NCBI GenBank assembly: GCA_025464995.1
Contig: JAODMO010000011.1
Location: 97,880 to 161,879, forward strand
Source of the DNA: Microbacteriaceae bacterium
GTDB taxonomy: Bacteria > Actinomycetota > Actinomycetes > Actinomycetales > Microbacteriaceae
Direction of reading: 5' to 3'
DNA: 64,000 bases
Shown: one piece after another, positions 17,273 through 26,447 of the stretch
Position numbering within the stretch: the first letter of the stretch is position 1
Layout: each line of letters starts with the position of its first letter
Made by a program: the position numbers and the translations under genes
The notes under the pieces: model-generated
What the model saw: only the letters and a program-made list of their open reading frames with translations
Database searches by the model: none
What the model was told of the DNA's origin: nothing

Positions 17273-18328
17273 CTAGGCGTGGGGTGACCCGAGGGAGGAT
17301 GTCCCTTGGACGACTGAGTGGACACGGGCGAGCCGGACGCGTTCCCGCGCCCACGTCGTGACGCTCGGTGCGACGACCGAGATGACGAGCAGGCTTCCGG
17401 TGACGATGATGAGAGCCGTCTCGGGAACCTTGGCGAGCCGCAGGGCATACGTCAGCACGCCGATCAGCAGCACGCCCCCGATGACCCCAGGAATGGCTCC
17501 CTTGCCGCCGAAGATCGAGACGCCGCCGAGCAGCACGGCGGCGATCACGCTGAGCTCCATGCCCGTGCCGTTGTCGGGCCCGGCGCTCGCCAGTCGGAGG
17601 GTGAGGAACACCCCGACGATGCCCGACACCGTGCCCGTCGCGATGAAGAGCCAGAACTTGGCGTGCCCGACGCGGATGCCCACGAACGACGCTGCCTCCG
17701 TGCTGTACCCGAGCGCGAAGAGTCCGCGGCCGAAGGGCGTGAAGTGGAGCAGCACGGCGAAGAACGCGATGATCAGCACGACGAAGATCATGACGACCGG
17801 GATGCCGGTGGCGCCGAGCTTGGAGAGTACGAATACGTTGAGCTCGCGCGGGAAGTCGGCGACCTTCTGGTCGCCGATGACCACGAGCGCGAGGCCGCGG
17901 AAGAGCGCGAGGGTGCCGATGGTGACGGCGAGGGATGGCAGGCCCAAGGTCGTGATCAGGAAGCCGTTGAACGCTCCGCAGACGACCCCTGCGAGCACCG
18001 ATGCGACCATGACCGTGACGATGTCCCACCCAGTGTCTCGCCAGAGCACCCCCATCACGGCGCTCGTGAGCCCCGCGATGGATGCGACGGAGAGGTCAAT
18101 CTCACCGGAGATGATCACGAGCGCCATCGGCATGGCGAGGAGCAGGATCGGGATGACCTGGATGAGCAGGAAGCCGACGGTCAGTGTCGATGCGAAGAAG
18201 CGCACGCCCAGGCACGACACGATGACCACCGCGAAGAGCACGTAGATGATGATCGCGTCGTGACCGGTGAGCCGTCTGGCGAGGGCGCCCCGGGTCTTGA
18301 CGATCGATGCGGTCAGGGTCTCAGACAT
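17273..18328 (-). CDS. rhaQ: Rhamnose ABC transporter permease (RhaQ-like)
   Basis: 351 residues, about nine to ten hydrophobic segments, BPD_transp_2 / RbsC family permease of sugar ABC importers. Recognisable features are GEIDLSVASIAGL, NGFLITTLGLPSLAVTIGTLALFRG and LLGGVSIFGGKG. Its start overlaps the stop of the paired permease gene by 8 bases. It forms the membrane channel with RhaP. The P/Q naming follows the usual gene order and is not functionally distinguished here. Confidence 0.9.
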   Translation of the reverse strand: MSETLTASIVKTRGALARRLTGHDAIIIYVLFAVVIVSCLGVRFFASTLTVGFLLIQVIPILLLAMPMALVIISGEIDLSVASIAGLTSAVMGVLWRDTGWDIVTVMVASVLAGVVCGAFNGFLITTLGLPSLAVTIGTLALFRGLALVVIGDQKVADFPRELNVFVLSKLGATGIPVVMIFVVLIIAFFAVLLHFTPFGRGLFALGYSTEAASFVGIRVGHAKFWLFIATGTVSGIVGVFLTLRLASAGPDNGTGMELSVIAAVLLGGVSIFGGKGAIPGVIGGVLLIGVLTYALRLAKVPETALIIVTGSLLVISVVAPSVTTWARERVRLARVHSVVQGTSSLGSPHA

Positions 18329-19352
18329 CGCGGGCCTCACTGACTCGAAGTTTGCGTGCACTGCGTACCGAGACGACCCGGTCGACGATGATGGCGGACA
18401 GGATGAGCACGCCGACGATGGCCTGCTGCCAGAATTTGTCGACCCGCGTCGCAGTCAGGGCGCCGGTGATAGTCGACAGGAGCACGGCACCGATCGCTGC
18501 GCCCACCACGGTGCCGGTGCCGCCCGAGATCGCCACGCCGCCGACCACGACGGCCGCGACGACGTCGAGCTCGAGCCCGCTGCCCGTGAGCGCTCCGACC
18601 GAGTTGTACCGGGAGGTATAGAGCACTCCGGCGAGGCCCGTCAGGGCGCCGCTCGCCACGAAGGCGCCGAGCACCCGCTTGCTCACGGCGATGCCGAAGA
18701 GACGCGCGGCCTCCGGATCCGACCCGATGGCATACAGGTCTCGTCCGCTGCGCACCGCCCGCATGAAGAAGCCGACGGCGACGACCACCACGATCGCCAC
18801 GAGGGTGATGATCGGGAAGCCGAAGAACGTGTCGACGGAGAGGCTTCCGAACTCACGGGGGTTGTCGCCGGAGAAGAACTGCTTCGACCCCGCCCAGCTG
18901 GAGAGCGCGCCGCGATAGATGTACATCGTGCCGAGAGTGATCACTAGCGCGGGCACCTTCGCGGCGGTGACGAGCATGCCGTTGATCGCGCCGAGTGCCG
19001 CGCCGAACACCATCCCGACGACGAACACGAGGGGTATCGGAACGCCGGGAGCGGCGTCGAAGAGGGTGCCCGTTCCGAAGGCGACGAGGCCGAGGATGGA
19101 GCCGATCGACAGGTCGACGTTGCGGGTGATGATCACGAGCGCCTGGCCGACCGCGAGGATGATGACGATCGTGGCGTTGAGCATGAGGTCTTTGGTGCTC
19201 TGGGGTGAGAGGAACCTCGGGTTGATCACCGAGGTCACGACGATGAGCGCGATCAGCGCTCCGAGCACCGGCAGCTCACGGGCCTTGAGGAACGACCGCA
19301 GGGCGGATGTCGCGCGCGCCGTCTCCGGGTGTCCCAATCGTGTCCCGGTCAT
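18321..19352 (-). CDS. rhaP: Rhamnose ABC transporter permease (RhaP-like)
   Basis: 343 residues, polytopic BPD_transp_2 family permease: [63 protein letters not shown]. The ATG overlaps the rhaT stop (19349-19352). With RhaQ and the RhaT ATPase it forms the importer. Confidence 0.9.
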   Translation of the reverse strand: MTGTRLGHPETARATSALRSFLKARELPVLGALIALIVVTSVINPRFLSPQSTKDLMLNATIVIILAVGQALVIITRNVDLSIGSILGLVAFGTGTLFDAAPGVPIPLVFVVGMVFGAALGAINGMLVTAAKVPALVITLGTMYIYRGALSSWAGSKQFFSGDNPREFGSLSVDTFFGFPIITLVAIVVVVAVGFFMRAVRSGRDLYAIGSDPEAARLFGIAVSKRVLGAFVASGALTGLAGVLYTSRYNSVGALTGSGLELDVVAAVVVGGVAISGGTGTVVGAAIGAVLLSTITGALTATRVDKFWQQAIVGVLILSAIIVDRVVSVRSARKLRVSEARDV

Positions 19353-20902
19353 CGCGACACGTCCTCCGCCGACGTTGCGGCGTGCATGACGAGCTCCGCC
19401 GTCGCTTCGGCACGGGAGAACTCGGCGCTGATCCGGCCCTCGTGCATGACGAGGATGCGGTCGGCCATGCCGAGCACTTCGGGCAGCTCACTCGAAATCA
19501 TGATGATGGCGATTCCGCGTCCCGCGAGATCCGAGAGCAGGCGATGCACCTCCGCCTTCGTGCCGACGTCGATGCCGCGCGTCGGCTCGTCGACGATGAG
19601 CAGCTTCGGTGCCGTCGCAAGCCACTTGGCGAGCACCACTTTCTGTTGGTTTCCGCCCGACAGCGTCGACACCGCATAGTCCTGTGAACTCCTCTTCACT
19701 TGGAGCCTCGCCGACCACTCCTCGGCGGCCTGACGTTCGCGTGACCCGGAGATGAGGCCGAAGCGAGCGAGCGACTTCCGCAGTGTGAGTGTCGCGTTGC
19801 GCGCGACCGAGAGGTCCATCACGAGGCCCTGCTTGCGGCGATCCTCCGGAACGAAGCCGATGCCCGCGGAGATGGACCGCTGGGGGCTGTGTGGTGAAAG
19901 CGGCTTGCCGTGGAGAGAGACCGTTCCGGAGTCGTAGCGGTCGATGCCGAAGATCGCGCGGGCGACCTCGGTGCGACCGGCGCCGACGAGGCCGGAGAGC
20001 GCCACGATCTCGCCCGCCCGCACCTCGAAGCCGATGTCGGTGAAGACGCCGAGCCGATTGAGGCCGGACACGCTGAGTACGGTGTCGCCGACTGGGGCGA
20101 CCTCTTTCGGGAAGAGAGCGCCGAGCTCGCGTCCCACCATCTCCTTTACGATCTCCGGTACGGATACATCCGCGGTGTTGTGCACAGCCACGTAACGGCC
20201 GTCCCTCATCACCGTGATGCGGTCGCAGAGCGCGAACACCTCGTCGAAACGATGTGAGATGAACAGGATTCCGGCACCCTTGTCGCGCAGCGCGCGAGCG
20301 ACCGTGAACAGCCGCTCGACCTCGACCCCGGAGAGCGCGGCGGTCGGCTCGTCCATGACGAGCACGCGCGCGTCGAGGGAGATCGCCTTGGCGATCTCGA
20401 TGATCTGTTGGTCGGCGATGGAGAGGCCCTCGGCCGTGCGGTCCGGATCGATGGGCACACCGAGGGTGACAAACAGCTCGCGCGCCCGGCGCCGCATCTC
20501 CCGGCGGTCGATGAGTCGGCCGCGGCCGGTGGGTTGACGCCCGATGAAGATGTTCTCCGCGACCGTCAGGTCGGGGAAGAGCGTCGGCTCCTGGTAGATC
20601 ACCGAGATGCCGGCAGCCTTGCTGTCGGCGGGGGTGCGGAAGCTGGCGCGTTCCCCAGCGACGACGAAGTCGCCGGCGTCCGGAGCGCGCACCCCGGCGA
20701 GGATCTTCACGAGGGTCGATTTGCCGGCGCCGTTCTCGCCGACGAGGGCATGGATCTCGCCCGGCCGGAGGTCGATCGTGCCATCGGCGAGCGCCACGAC
20801 GGGGCCGAATGTCTTCGCCGCCCCCGTGAGGCTGAGCACCGAGCGGGTGTCCGAAGTGCGGGCCGTCTCGGGCATGGCCGTCGGGCTCTGTTCTGTCGCC
20901 AT
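19349..20902 (-). CDS. rhaT: Rhamnose ABC transporter ATP-binding protein
   Basis: 517 residues, duplicated ABC ATPase of the sugar CUT2 class. The first domain has Walker [10 protein letters not shown] (55-63) and signature [14 protein letters not shown]; the second has the family's degenerate P-loop GLVGAGRTE and signature [14 protein letters not shown] with [12 protein letters not shown]. First gene of the importer operon. ATG 20902 is preferred; the in-frame ATG at 20950 lies inside the palindromic operator and lacks a ribosome site. Confidence 0.9.
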   Translation of the reverse strand: MATEQSPTAMPETARTSDTRSVLSLTGAAKTFGPVVALADGTIDLRPGEIHALVGENGAGKSTLVKILAGVRAPDAGDFVVAGERASFRTPADSKAAGISVIYQEPTLFPDLTVAENIFIGRQPTGRGRLIDRREMRRRARELFVTLGVPIDPDRTAEGLSIADQQIIEIAKAISLDARVLVMDEPTAALSGVEVERLFTVARALRDKGAGILFISHRFDEVFALCDRITVMRDGRYVAVHNTADVSVPEIVKEMVGRELGALFPKEVAPVGDTVLSVSGLNRLGVFTDIGFEVRAGEIVALSGLVGAGRTEVARAIFGIDRYDSGTVSLHGKPLSPHSPQRSISAGIGFVPEDRRKQGLVMDLSVARNATLTLRKSLARFGLISGSRERQAAEEWSARLQVKRSSQDYAVSTLSGGNQQKVVLAKWLATAPKLLIVDEPTRGIDVGTKAEVHRLLSDLAGRGIAIIMISSELPEVLGMADRILVMHEGRISAEFSRAEATAELVMHAATSAEDVSR

Positions 20903-21213
20903 CGGCAGCCGTACCTCCGCGTCGAGGAAAATTGAATCGATATAATTCAATCCGTTGTGAACCCTACGGCTCGACAGGGGCCGTCGTCAAGGCGCGATCG
21001 CGACATCCGTAAACTTTATTGAATCGATACAACCGACGAGCCATCGTGGCCGTCGGACCGCCGCACGGCGGCGGAGCGAGCTCCGGCCGCGCTGGTAGCG
21101 GCGGGGCAAAGATCCGTCGCTTCGGCGGCCTGGGACGTCGGGTCCTTTCCCCTGCGCGCCTCACTCTCGACGAGGGGTCGGTTCGATCACCATCGGCCGG
21201 GGGCGCGCCGGGG
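20903..21213 (-). promoter_or_regulatory. rhaT promoter region with two operators
   Basis: The 311-base gap has no gene. TTGAATCGATATAA (20932-20945) and TTGAATCGATACAA (21019-21032), identical at 13 of 14 positions and in direct orientation, start 87 bases apart. Both fit the WTGAAYCGWTWYAA pattern of the rhaI and lacI sites. The first is part of a wider dyad ATTGAA-N9-TTCAAT (20931-20951). This AT-rich patch is the likely promoter; the rest (21050-21213) is GC-rich and featureless. Confidence 0.7.
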
Positions 21214-22314
21214 CTACAGCGTGCGCGCCGCCGGGTCCCAGGACTCGGGCAGAAGCGGGGCCGGCGGCGCCGAGCTCTCGATTGCCATGAATTGGCCGGA
21301 TGCCGCGGACTCCTCGATGCCGATCATGACGTCGAGCACGTGGTAAGCGAGGCTCGCGGGCAGAGGATCGGTTCCTCCGCCGCGGATCGCCCGCGCCATC
21401 TCGAGCACCGCCGAGCCCCGGCCGCCCGCGAAACCCGTGGCCGGCAACTCGATGGTCTCGTCGGCGCGAACCAGTAGCGACGGCCCGTCGAACATGTTGG
21501 GGTCGGGCAGCACGAGCGTGCCGAGCTCGCCCGCGATCTCCACGACGCCCATCTGCACGAGCGTCGAGTCGAAGCTGAAGACGCTCTGGGCGGCGCCGCC
21601 ACCCTCGAAGCCGGCGATCGCGCTGACCTGGGTCGGAACGGCCACGGGCACCTGCTGACCGGCCCGCGGGCCGGAGCCGATGGTGCGGAACTCGCTCGCC
21701 CGCGTGCCGACAGCGGCGACCCGGCGGAAGGACCCGAAAACGCACGCGAGGGTCGTGAGGTAGTACGGGCCCATGTCGAAGAGCGGACCGGCGCCGGGTT
21801 GGTAGAAGAAGTCGGGATTCGGGTGCCAGCGCTCCGGACCGCCTACCCGCATGGCGGTGAGCGCCGACAGCGGGCGTCCGATGTCGCCGCGAGCGATCGC
21901 CCGGAGCGCGCTCTGGATGCCGGAACCGAGCACGGTGTCGGGTGCGACGCCGATGCGGGAGCCGGTGCGAGCGGAGGTCTCGAGCAGGTCGCGGCCGCTC
22001 GCGCGGTCGAGACTGATCGGCTTCTCACTCCAGACGTGCTTGCCGTTCTCCATCGCGCGCTTGGAGAGCTCGGCGTGGACTGCAGGGATGGTGAGATTGA
22101 CGACGATCTCGACCGAGTCGTCGGCGAGCAGCTGATCGGCGGTGCCGGACCGCGGCACGCCGTAGGCCGCGGCCTGGGCGGCGGCGCGCGCGACGTCGAT
22201 GTCCGCGACCATCCGCACCGAGACATCCGGAAACCCGCTGAGATTGGTGAGGTACTGGTCGCTGATCGCGCCCGCGCCGATGATTCCGACGCCGACGGGC
22301 CCCGAGCGGCTCAC
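21214..22314 (-). CDS. Gfo/Idh/MocA-family oxidoreductase
   Basis: 366 residues from GTG 22314, overlapping the stop of the preceding isomerase gene (GTGA). Rossmann motif VGVGIIGAGAISDQYL (about 7-22), EKP in HVWSEKPISLDRAS, then the C-terminal substrate domain. Forms a two-gene operon with the sugar-phosphate isomerase 22311-23117, a pairing common for oxidation and isomerisation of cyclitols or sugars. Sits just upstream of the rhamnose importer operon on the same strand but is separated from it by 311 bases with operators. Substrate unknown. Confidence 0.85.
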   Translation of the reverse strand: MSRSGPVGVGIIGAGAISDQYLTNLSGFPDVSVRMVADIDVARAAAQAAAYGVPRSGTADQLLADDSVEIVVNLTIPAVHAELSKRAMENGKHVWSEKPISLDRASGRDLLETSARTGSRIGVAPDTVLGSGIQSALRAIARGDIGRPLSALTAMRVGGPERWHPNPDFFYQPGAGPLFDMGPYYLTTLACVFGSFRRVAAVGTRASEFRTIGSGPRAGQQVPVAVPTQVSAIAGFEGGGAAQSVFSFDSTLVQMGVVEIAGELGTLVLPDPNMFDGPSLLVRADETIELPATGFAGGRGSAVLEMARAIRGGGTDPLPASLAYHVLDVMIGIEESAASGQFMAIESSAPPAPLLPESWDPAARTL

Positions 22315-23117
22315 GAAATGTACCCGCGCTCGATGAGGTAGTCGCGTGATGCGGTGATCGCGGCGAAGATGTCGCCGACGACCCTGTCGTATTCGATGAC
22401 CGCGAACTCGAGGTCAGGCAACGCCGCCAGCGTCGCGTCGAGCGGCACGACTCCGGTGCCCGGCGTCACCTGGCCGTCGAGGTGTTCTGGCTCGCCGGTT
22501 CCCGCGGCGGGCTGGCCGGCGACGTCACCCTCGAGGGTGCCGTCCTTCACGTGCAGGTAGCGCACCCGGTCGGCATGACTCGTGGCGAGCGCGACGACGT
22601 CGTCACCACCGGCGGCCACCCAGTAGGCGTCTATCTCGAGCACGACGCGCGGGTCGAGCAGTGAGACGAAATGCTCGAGCCCGCTCTCGTCGCCGACGCG
22701 TCCGCGGATCTCGCCGTCGTGGTTGTGATAGCCGACGCGGATGCCGCGGGCAGCGGCCGTCTCGGCCGCCGCGTTGAGCACCTCGGCCATGCGCGCGATC
22801 TCGTCGGCGTCGCCCCAATTGGCAGCGGGGGTCATCGGATCGATGAGCGTGCGCACACCGAGACGCTCGGCGAGGTCGAGAGCCTCGGAGAGGTCTGGCG
22901 TCGTCGACGGGTCGTTGCCGATCATGCTCGCGTGCGCGCTCGACACCGAGAGTCCCGTGTCGGCGATTGCGCGTTCGTACGCGTCGGCGTGCTCGCTCAT
23001 TCCGTACAACTCGATCGAGCCGATGCCGATCTCGGCGACGCGGGCGAGCGCCCGGTGCACGTCTTCGGACAGCGATTCGCGGATGGTGTAGAGCTGCAGC
23101 CCGATCGTGGCGGTCAT
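22311..23117 (-). CDS. Sugar phosphate isomerase/epimerase (IolE/AP endonuclease 2-like)
   Basis: 268 residues from ATG 23117; a longer frame runs further upstream but crosses the 46-base divergent promoter. TIM-barrel with probable metal ligands in YHNHDGEIRG (His), VLEIDAYWVAAGG (Glu/Asp), YLHVKDG (His) and FAVIEYDRV (Glu). Coupled to the downstream Gfo/Idh gene. Exact reaction unknown. Confidence 0.85.
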   Translation of the reverse strand: MTATIGLQLYTIRESLSEDVHRALARVAEIGIGSIELYGMSEHADAYERAIADTGLSVSSAHASMIGNDPSTTPDLSEALDLAERLGVRTLIDPMTPAANWGDADEIARMAEVLNAAAETAAARGIRVGYHNHDGEIRGRVGDESGLEHFVSLLDPRVVLEIDAYWVAAGGDDVVALATSHADRVRYLHVKDGTLEGDVAGQPAAGTGEPEHLDGQVTPGTGVVPLDATLAALPDLEFAVIEYDRVVGDIFAAITASRDYLIERGYIS

Positions 23118-23163
23118 GCCGCCACGGTAGCAGAGCGCCCAGTGGTGGTGGTGGAATGGGGTC

Positions 23164-23604
23164 ATGCCACTCACAGGGGATTACGAACCGAGTACCGCCG
23201 ACTGGGCCAGAGAGCAGGTCGAGCTCTTCGAGGCGACCGACGGCCGGGAGGGCAACACGCTGCGCGGCCACCCGATCATCGTCCTCACCTCCGTCGGGGC
23301 GAAGTCGGGCAGGCTGCGCAAGACGCCGCTCATGCGCGTGGAGCACGACGGCGAGTACGCCGTCGTCGCATCGCTCGGCGGGGCCCCCAAGCATCCGGTC
23401 TGGTACTTCAATCTCGTGAAGAACCCGCTGGTCGAGCTTCAGGATGGCGCGGTCAAGCGCGACTACACCGCGCGGGAGGTCAGCGGCGAGGAGAAGGCGG
23501 CGTGGTGGGAGCGGGCGGTAGCCGCGTGGCCCGACTACGCGGGCTACCAGCAGAAGACCGACCGTGAGATCCCGGTGTTCGTGCTCACGCCCGTCGCGGG
23601 CTGA
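23164..23604 (+). CDS. Nitroreductase-family deazaflavin (F420)-dependent oxidoreductase
   Basis: 146 residues, length and motifs of the Ddn/FDOR-A family: [45 protein letters not shown] and the C-terminal [11 protein letters not shown]. These split-barrel enzymes use reduced F420 for hydride transfer, typically on quinones or xenobiotics. Divergent from the isomerase gene and independent of the rhamnose locus in function as far as can be seen. The presence of F420 enzymes fits an actinobacterium. Confidence 0.85.
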   Translation: MPLTGDYEPSTADWAREQVELFEATDGREGNTLRGHPIIVLTSVGAKSGRLRKTPLMRVEHDGEYAVVASLGGAPKHPVWYFNLVKNPLVELQDGAVKRDYTAREVSGEEKAAWWERAVAAWPDYAGYQQKTDREIPVFVLTPVAG

Positions 23605-23665
23605 CGGACGCGCGGCAGGGAGACGTTGACAGGCCGCCGCGCCGCGCCGTACGGTGGCCGTGGCA

Positions 23666-23679
23666 TTGAACCGTTTCAA
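23666..23679 (+). promoter_or_regulatory. LacI-type operator upstream of the rhamnose-locus regulator
   Basis: TTGAACCGTTTCAA, extended as ATTGAACCGTTTCAAT (23665-23680), is a near-perfect palindrome about 85 bp before the LacI gene 23763-24773, the place for an autoregulatory site. The same pattern occurs before rhaI (14165) and twice before rhaT (20932, 21019). Confidence 0.75.
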
Positions 23680-23716
23680 TGCGGTGCTCGCGCGACTTCA
23701 CAAGGAGGTAGAGCCA

Positions 23717-23776
23717 TTGTCGATGTATGGTCACTGCATGGTCGAGACGGGACGGCGGCGCGATGAGCGTCACTAG
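23717..23776 (+). other. Possible 19-codon leader ORF with strong ribosome site
   Basis: AAGGAGG (23702-23708) is the best Shine-Dalgarno sequence in the area, but it is too far (18 nt) from the in-frame ATG 23727 and much too far from ATG 23763 of the LacI gene. With 8-nt spacing it fits TTG 23717, which opens a frame of 19 codons ending TAG at 23774-23776, overlapping the LacI start. Either a translated leader coupled to the regulator, or the regulator starts at 23727 with poor spacing. Confidence 0.35.
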
Positions 23777-24773
23777 CGTCAGAGACGTCGCCCAGCGGGC
23801 GAGTGTCTCCGTCGGAACCGTCTCCAACGTGCTCAACCGGCCCGACAAGGTCGCCGCCGGCACCGTCGCGCGAGTCCTGCAGGCCATCGACGAGCTCGGC
23901 TTCATCCGCAACGACGCCGCCCGCCAGTTGCGGGCGGGCCACAGCAAGACCGTCGGCCTCGTGGTGCTCGACGTGCGCAACCCCTTCTTTACCGACGTCG
24001 CGCGCGGCGCCGAAGACCAGGCGTCGAAAGCCGGTCTCACGGTCATCCTCGGCAACAGCGACGAGAACAGCGACCGGGAGGCCGCCTACCTCGACCTGTT
24101 CGAGGAGCAGCGCGTGCACGGCGTGCTCATCTCCCCGTTCGGCGACATCACGGCCCGACTCGAGCGGCTGCGCCAGCGAGGCATCCCCGCCGTGCTCGTC
24201 GACCGGTCGAGCGGCGACGCCTCCTTCAGCTCGGTCTCGGTCGACGATCTCGCGGGTGGGCGGCTCGCGGTCGAGCACCTCATCGCCCAGGGCCGCAAGC
24301 GCATCGCGTTCGTCGGCGGTCCGATGCAGATCCGGCAGGTCACCGACCGCCTCGCGGGCGCTCGGTCGGCGGCATCCGCCCACCCTGAAGTCTCTCTCGA
24401 GGTGTTGGAGATCGAGGCGCTCAGTGTGCTCGCCGGCCGCGCCGCGGGCGTCGGCATCGCCGAGCGGCCCGTCGCCGACCGGCCCGACGCGGTGTTCGCC
24501 GCCAACGACCTCGTCGCGATGGGAGTGCTGCAGGCGCTCATGATGCAGGGCGGTGATGTCGACGTTCCGCGCGATGTCGCGCTCATCGGGTACGACGACA
24601 TCGACTTCGCGAGCGCCGCGGTCGTGCCGCTCTCGTCCATTCGCCAGCCCAGTGCGCTCATCGGCCAGACCGCCTTGGAGATCCTGCTCGAGCAGGCAGC
24701 CGACCCCTCGGCGCCGCCGCGGCAGGTCGTTTTCGAGCCGGAGCTCGTGGTGCGGGAGTCGACGCGCGGTTGA
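23763..24773 (+). CDS. LacI-family transcriptional regulator, probable rhamnose regulator
   Basis: 336 residues from ATG 23763 (the in-frame ATG 23727 adds 12 residues). N-terminal LacI helix-turn-helix VTSVRDVAQRASVSVGTVSNVLN and hinge, then a type 1 periplasmic-binding-like sensor domain (VGLVVLDVRNPFFTDVARGAE, VFAANDLVAMGVLQAL, VALIGYDDIDFA). Its own upstream palindrome TTGAACCGTTTCAA resembles sites at the rhaI and rhaT promoters, so it is the best candidate for control of the rhamnose genes; this is inference from site sharing, not homology. The gene is convergent with the rha operons. Confidence 0.87.
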   Translation: MSVTSVRDVAQRASVSVGTVSNVLNRPDKVAAGTVARVLQAIDELGFIRNDAARQLRAGHSKTVGLVVLDVRNPFFTDVARGAEDQASKAGLTVILGNSDENSDREAAYLDLFEEQRVHGVLISPFGDITARLERLRQRGIPAVLVDRSSGDASFSSVSVDDLAGGRLAVEHLIAQGRKRIAFVGGPMQIRQVTDRLAGARSAASAHPEVSLEVLEIEALSVLAGRAAGVGIAERPVADRPDAVFAANDLVAMGVLQALMMQGGDVDVPRDVALIGYDDIDFASAAVVPLSSIRQPSALIGQTALEILLEQAADPSAPPRQVVFEPELVVRESTRG

Positions 24774-24809
24774 AACAACACGGCAACATGCCGCGGTTAG
24801 AGTGGGGCC

Positions 24810-26447
24810 ATGGGCGACCTGTTCGATGACTATGGCGTCACCACCACGCGCAGAACCGGCGCGGCTGCGTTCGACGAGATGTTCTCCTCGCCCGGGTCTG
24901 CGAGGGCGCCGTACAAGGCGTTGCACGCCGCACTCGCGCAGATGACGCAGGAGGAACTGCGGGGCAGAACCGACGCCCTCGCGAGCTCCTACCTCGCGCA
25001 GGGCGTGACCTTCGACTTCGCGGGCGAGGAGCGTCCCTTCCCGCTCGACGCGGTTCCGCGGGTGATCGAGCAGGCGGAATGGCTCGAGGTCGAGGCCGGC
25101 ATCAAGCAGCGCGTGCACGCGCTCGAGGCCTTCCTCGCCGACATCTACGGCAAGCAGGAGGCAATCAACGACGGGGTCATTCCCGCGAAGCTGATCACGA
25201 GCTCGAGCCACTTCCATCGGGAGGCGGCTGGCATCGAGCCCGCCAACGGCGTGCGCATCCAGGTGAGCGGCATCGACCTCATCCGTGATGAACAGGGCGG
25301 ATGGCGCGTGCTGGAAGACAACGTGCGGGTGCCCAGCGGCGTCAGCTACGTCATCTCCAACCGCCGTGTGATGGCGCAGACCCTCCCCGAGCTGTTCGTC
25401 TCGATGCGGGTGCGTCCCGTCGGCGACTACCCCAACAAGCTGCTGCACGCCCTGCGAGCGAGTGCCCCGGGGGGAGTGGAGGAGCCCAACGTCGTCGTGC
25501 TCACGCCCGGCGTCTACAACTCCGCGTACTTCGAGCACACGCTGCTCGCCCGACTCATGGGAGTGGAGCTCGTCGAGGGGCGTGACCTGTTCTGCTCGGG
25601 CGGCCGGGTGTGGATGCGCACGACGGCGGGGCCGACCCGGGTCGATGTCATCTACCGCAGGGTCGACGACGAATTCCTCGACCCGCTGCAGTTCCGTGCC
25701 GACTCGATGCTCGGCAGCCCCGGCCTGCTCCTCGCCGCGCGCCTCGGCAACGTGACGATCGCCAACGCGGTCGGCAACGGCGTCGCCGACGACAAGCTGG
25801 TCTACACCTACCTCCCCGAGCTGACGAGGTACTACCTCGGTGAGGAGCCCATCCTCAAGAACGTCGACACGTGGCGGCTCGAGGATCCGGGTGCGCTCGA
25901 GGAAGTGCTCGACCGGCTCGGCGAACTCGTCGTCAAGCCCGTCGACGGCTCCGGCGGCAAGGGCCTCGTGGTCGGCCCGGCGGCATCCGCGTCCGAGCTC
26001 GAGAAGCTTCGGAAGAGCCTCCTCAAGGATCCGCGCGGATGGATCGCACAACCGGTCGTCCAACTCTCCACCATCCCGACCCTCGTCGACGACGGCATGC
26101 GGCCGAGGCACGCCGACCTGCGACCCTTCGCCGTGAACGACGGCAACGACGTGTGGGTTCTGCCGGGCGGCCTCACCCGGGTCGCACTGCCCGAGGGCGA
26201 ACTCGTCGTGAACAGCTCCCAGGGCGGTGGCTCGAAAGACACCTGGGTCGTCGGGCTGGACCCGCTGCAGGTCTCGCGGCACAGCATCCAGGGCCTCGTA
26301 GCCGACCAGGCGACCGCGACCTCGGCGATCCCGATCATCACCGGCGAGCATTCGCAAGACCACTCTCCGCTCGACGGCCCGCACGCGAACGGGCAGCAGG
26401 AGCAGCAGCAGCAACAGCAGGGCAGCGGATCGGAGACACCATGCTGA
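24810..26447 (+). CDS. Circularly permuted type 2 ATP-grasp protein
   Basis: 545 residues, family CP_ATPgrasp (COG2308). The permuted ATP-grasp fold is seen in DIYGKQEAINDGVIPAKLI, GIQVSGIDLIRDEQGGWRVLEDNVRVPSGVSY-type ligand regions, and LVVKPVDGSGGKGLVVGP with its ATP-binding lysine and glycine loop. Such enzymes form amide or peptide-like bonds through acyl phosphates. It ends in an unusual Gln-rich tail (EQQQQQQ near 535) before the 7-base overlap with the alpha-E gene. A -10-like TAGAGT (24798-24803) 6 bases before ATG 24810 suggests a leaderless mRNA. Substrate unknown. Confidence 0.88.
   Translation: MGDLFDDYGVTTTRRTGAAAFDEMFSSPGSARAPYKALHAALAQMTQEELRGRTDALASSYLAQGVTFDFAGEERPFPLDAVPRVIEQAEWLEVEAGIKQRVHALEAFLADIYGKQEAINDGVIPAKLITSSSHFHREAAGIEPANGVRIQVSGIDLIRDEQGGWRVLEDNVRVPSGVSYVISNRRVMAQTLPELFVSMRVRPVGDYPNKLLHALRASAPGGVEEPNVVVLTPGVYNSAYFEHTLLARLMGVELVEGRDLFCSGGRVWMRTTAGPTRVDVIYRRVDDEFLDPLQFRADSMLGSPGLLLAARLGNVTIANAVGNGVADDKLVYTYLPELTRYYLGEEPILKNVDTWRLEDPGALEEVLDRLGELVVKPVDGSGGKGLVVGPAASASELEKLRKSLLKDPRGWIAQPVVQLSTIPTLVDDGMRPRHADLRPFAVNDGNDVWVLPGGLTRVALPEGELVVNSSQGGGSKDTWVVGLDPLQVSRHSIQGLVADQATATSAIPIITGEHSQDHSPLDGPHANGQQEQQQQQQGSGSETPC

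Noticed and set aside
23676..26414. A 912-codon open frame on the minus strand
   Set aside because: It lies antisense to the LacI and ATP-grasp genes, whose families are clear. Its Arg/His/Asp-rich composition is the usual antisense shadow in GC-rich DNA.
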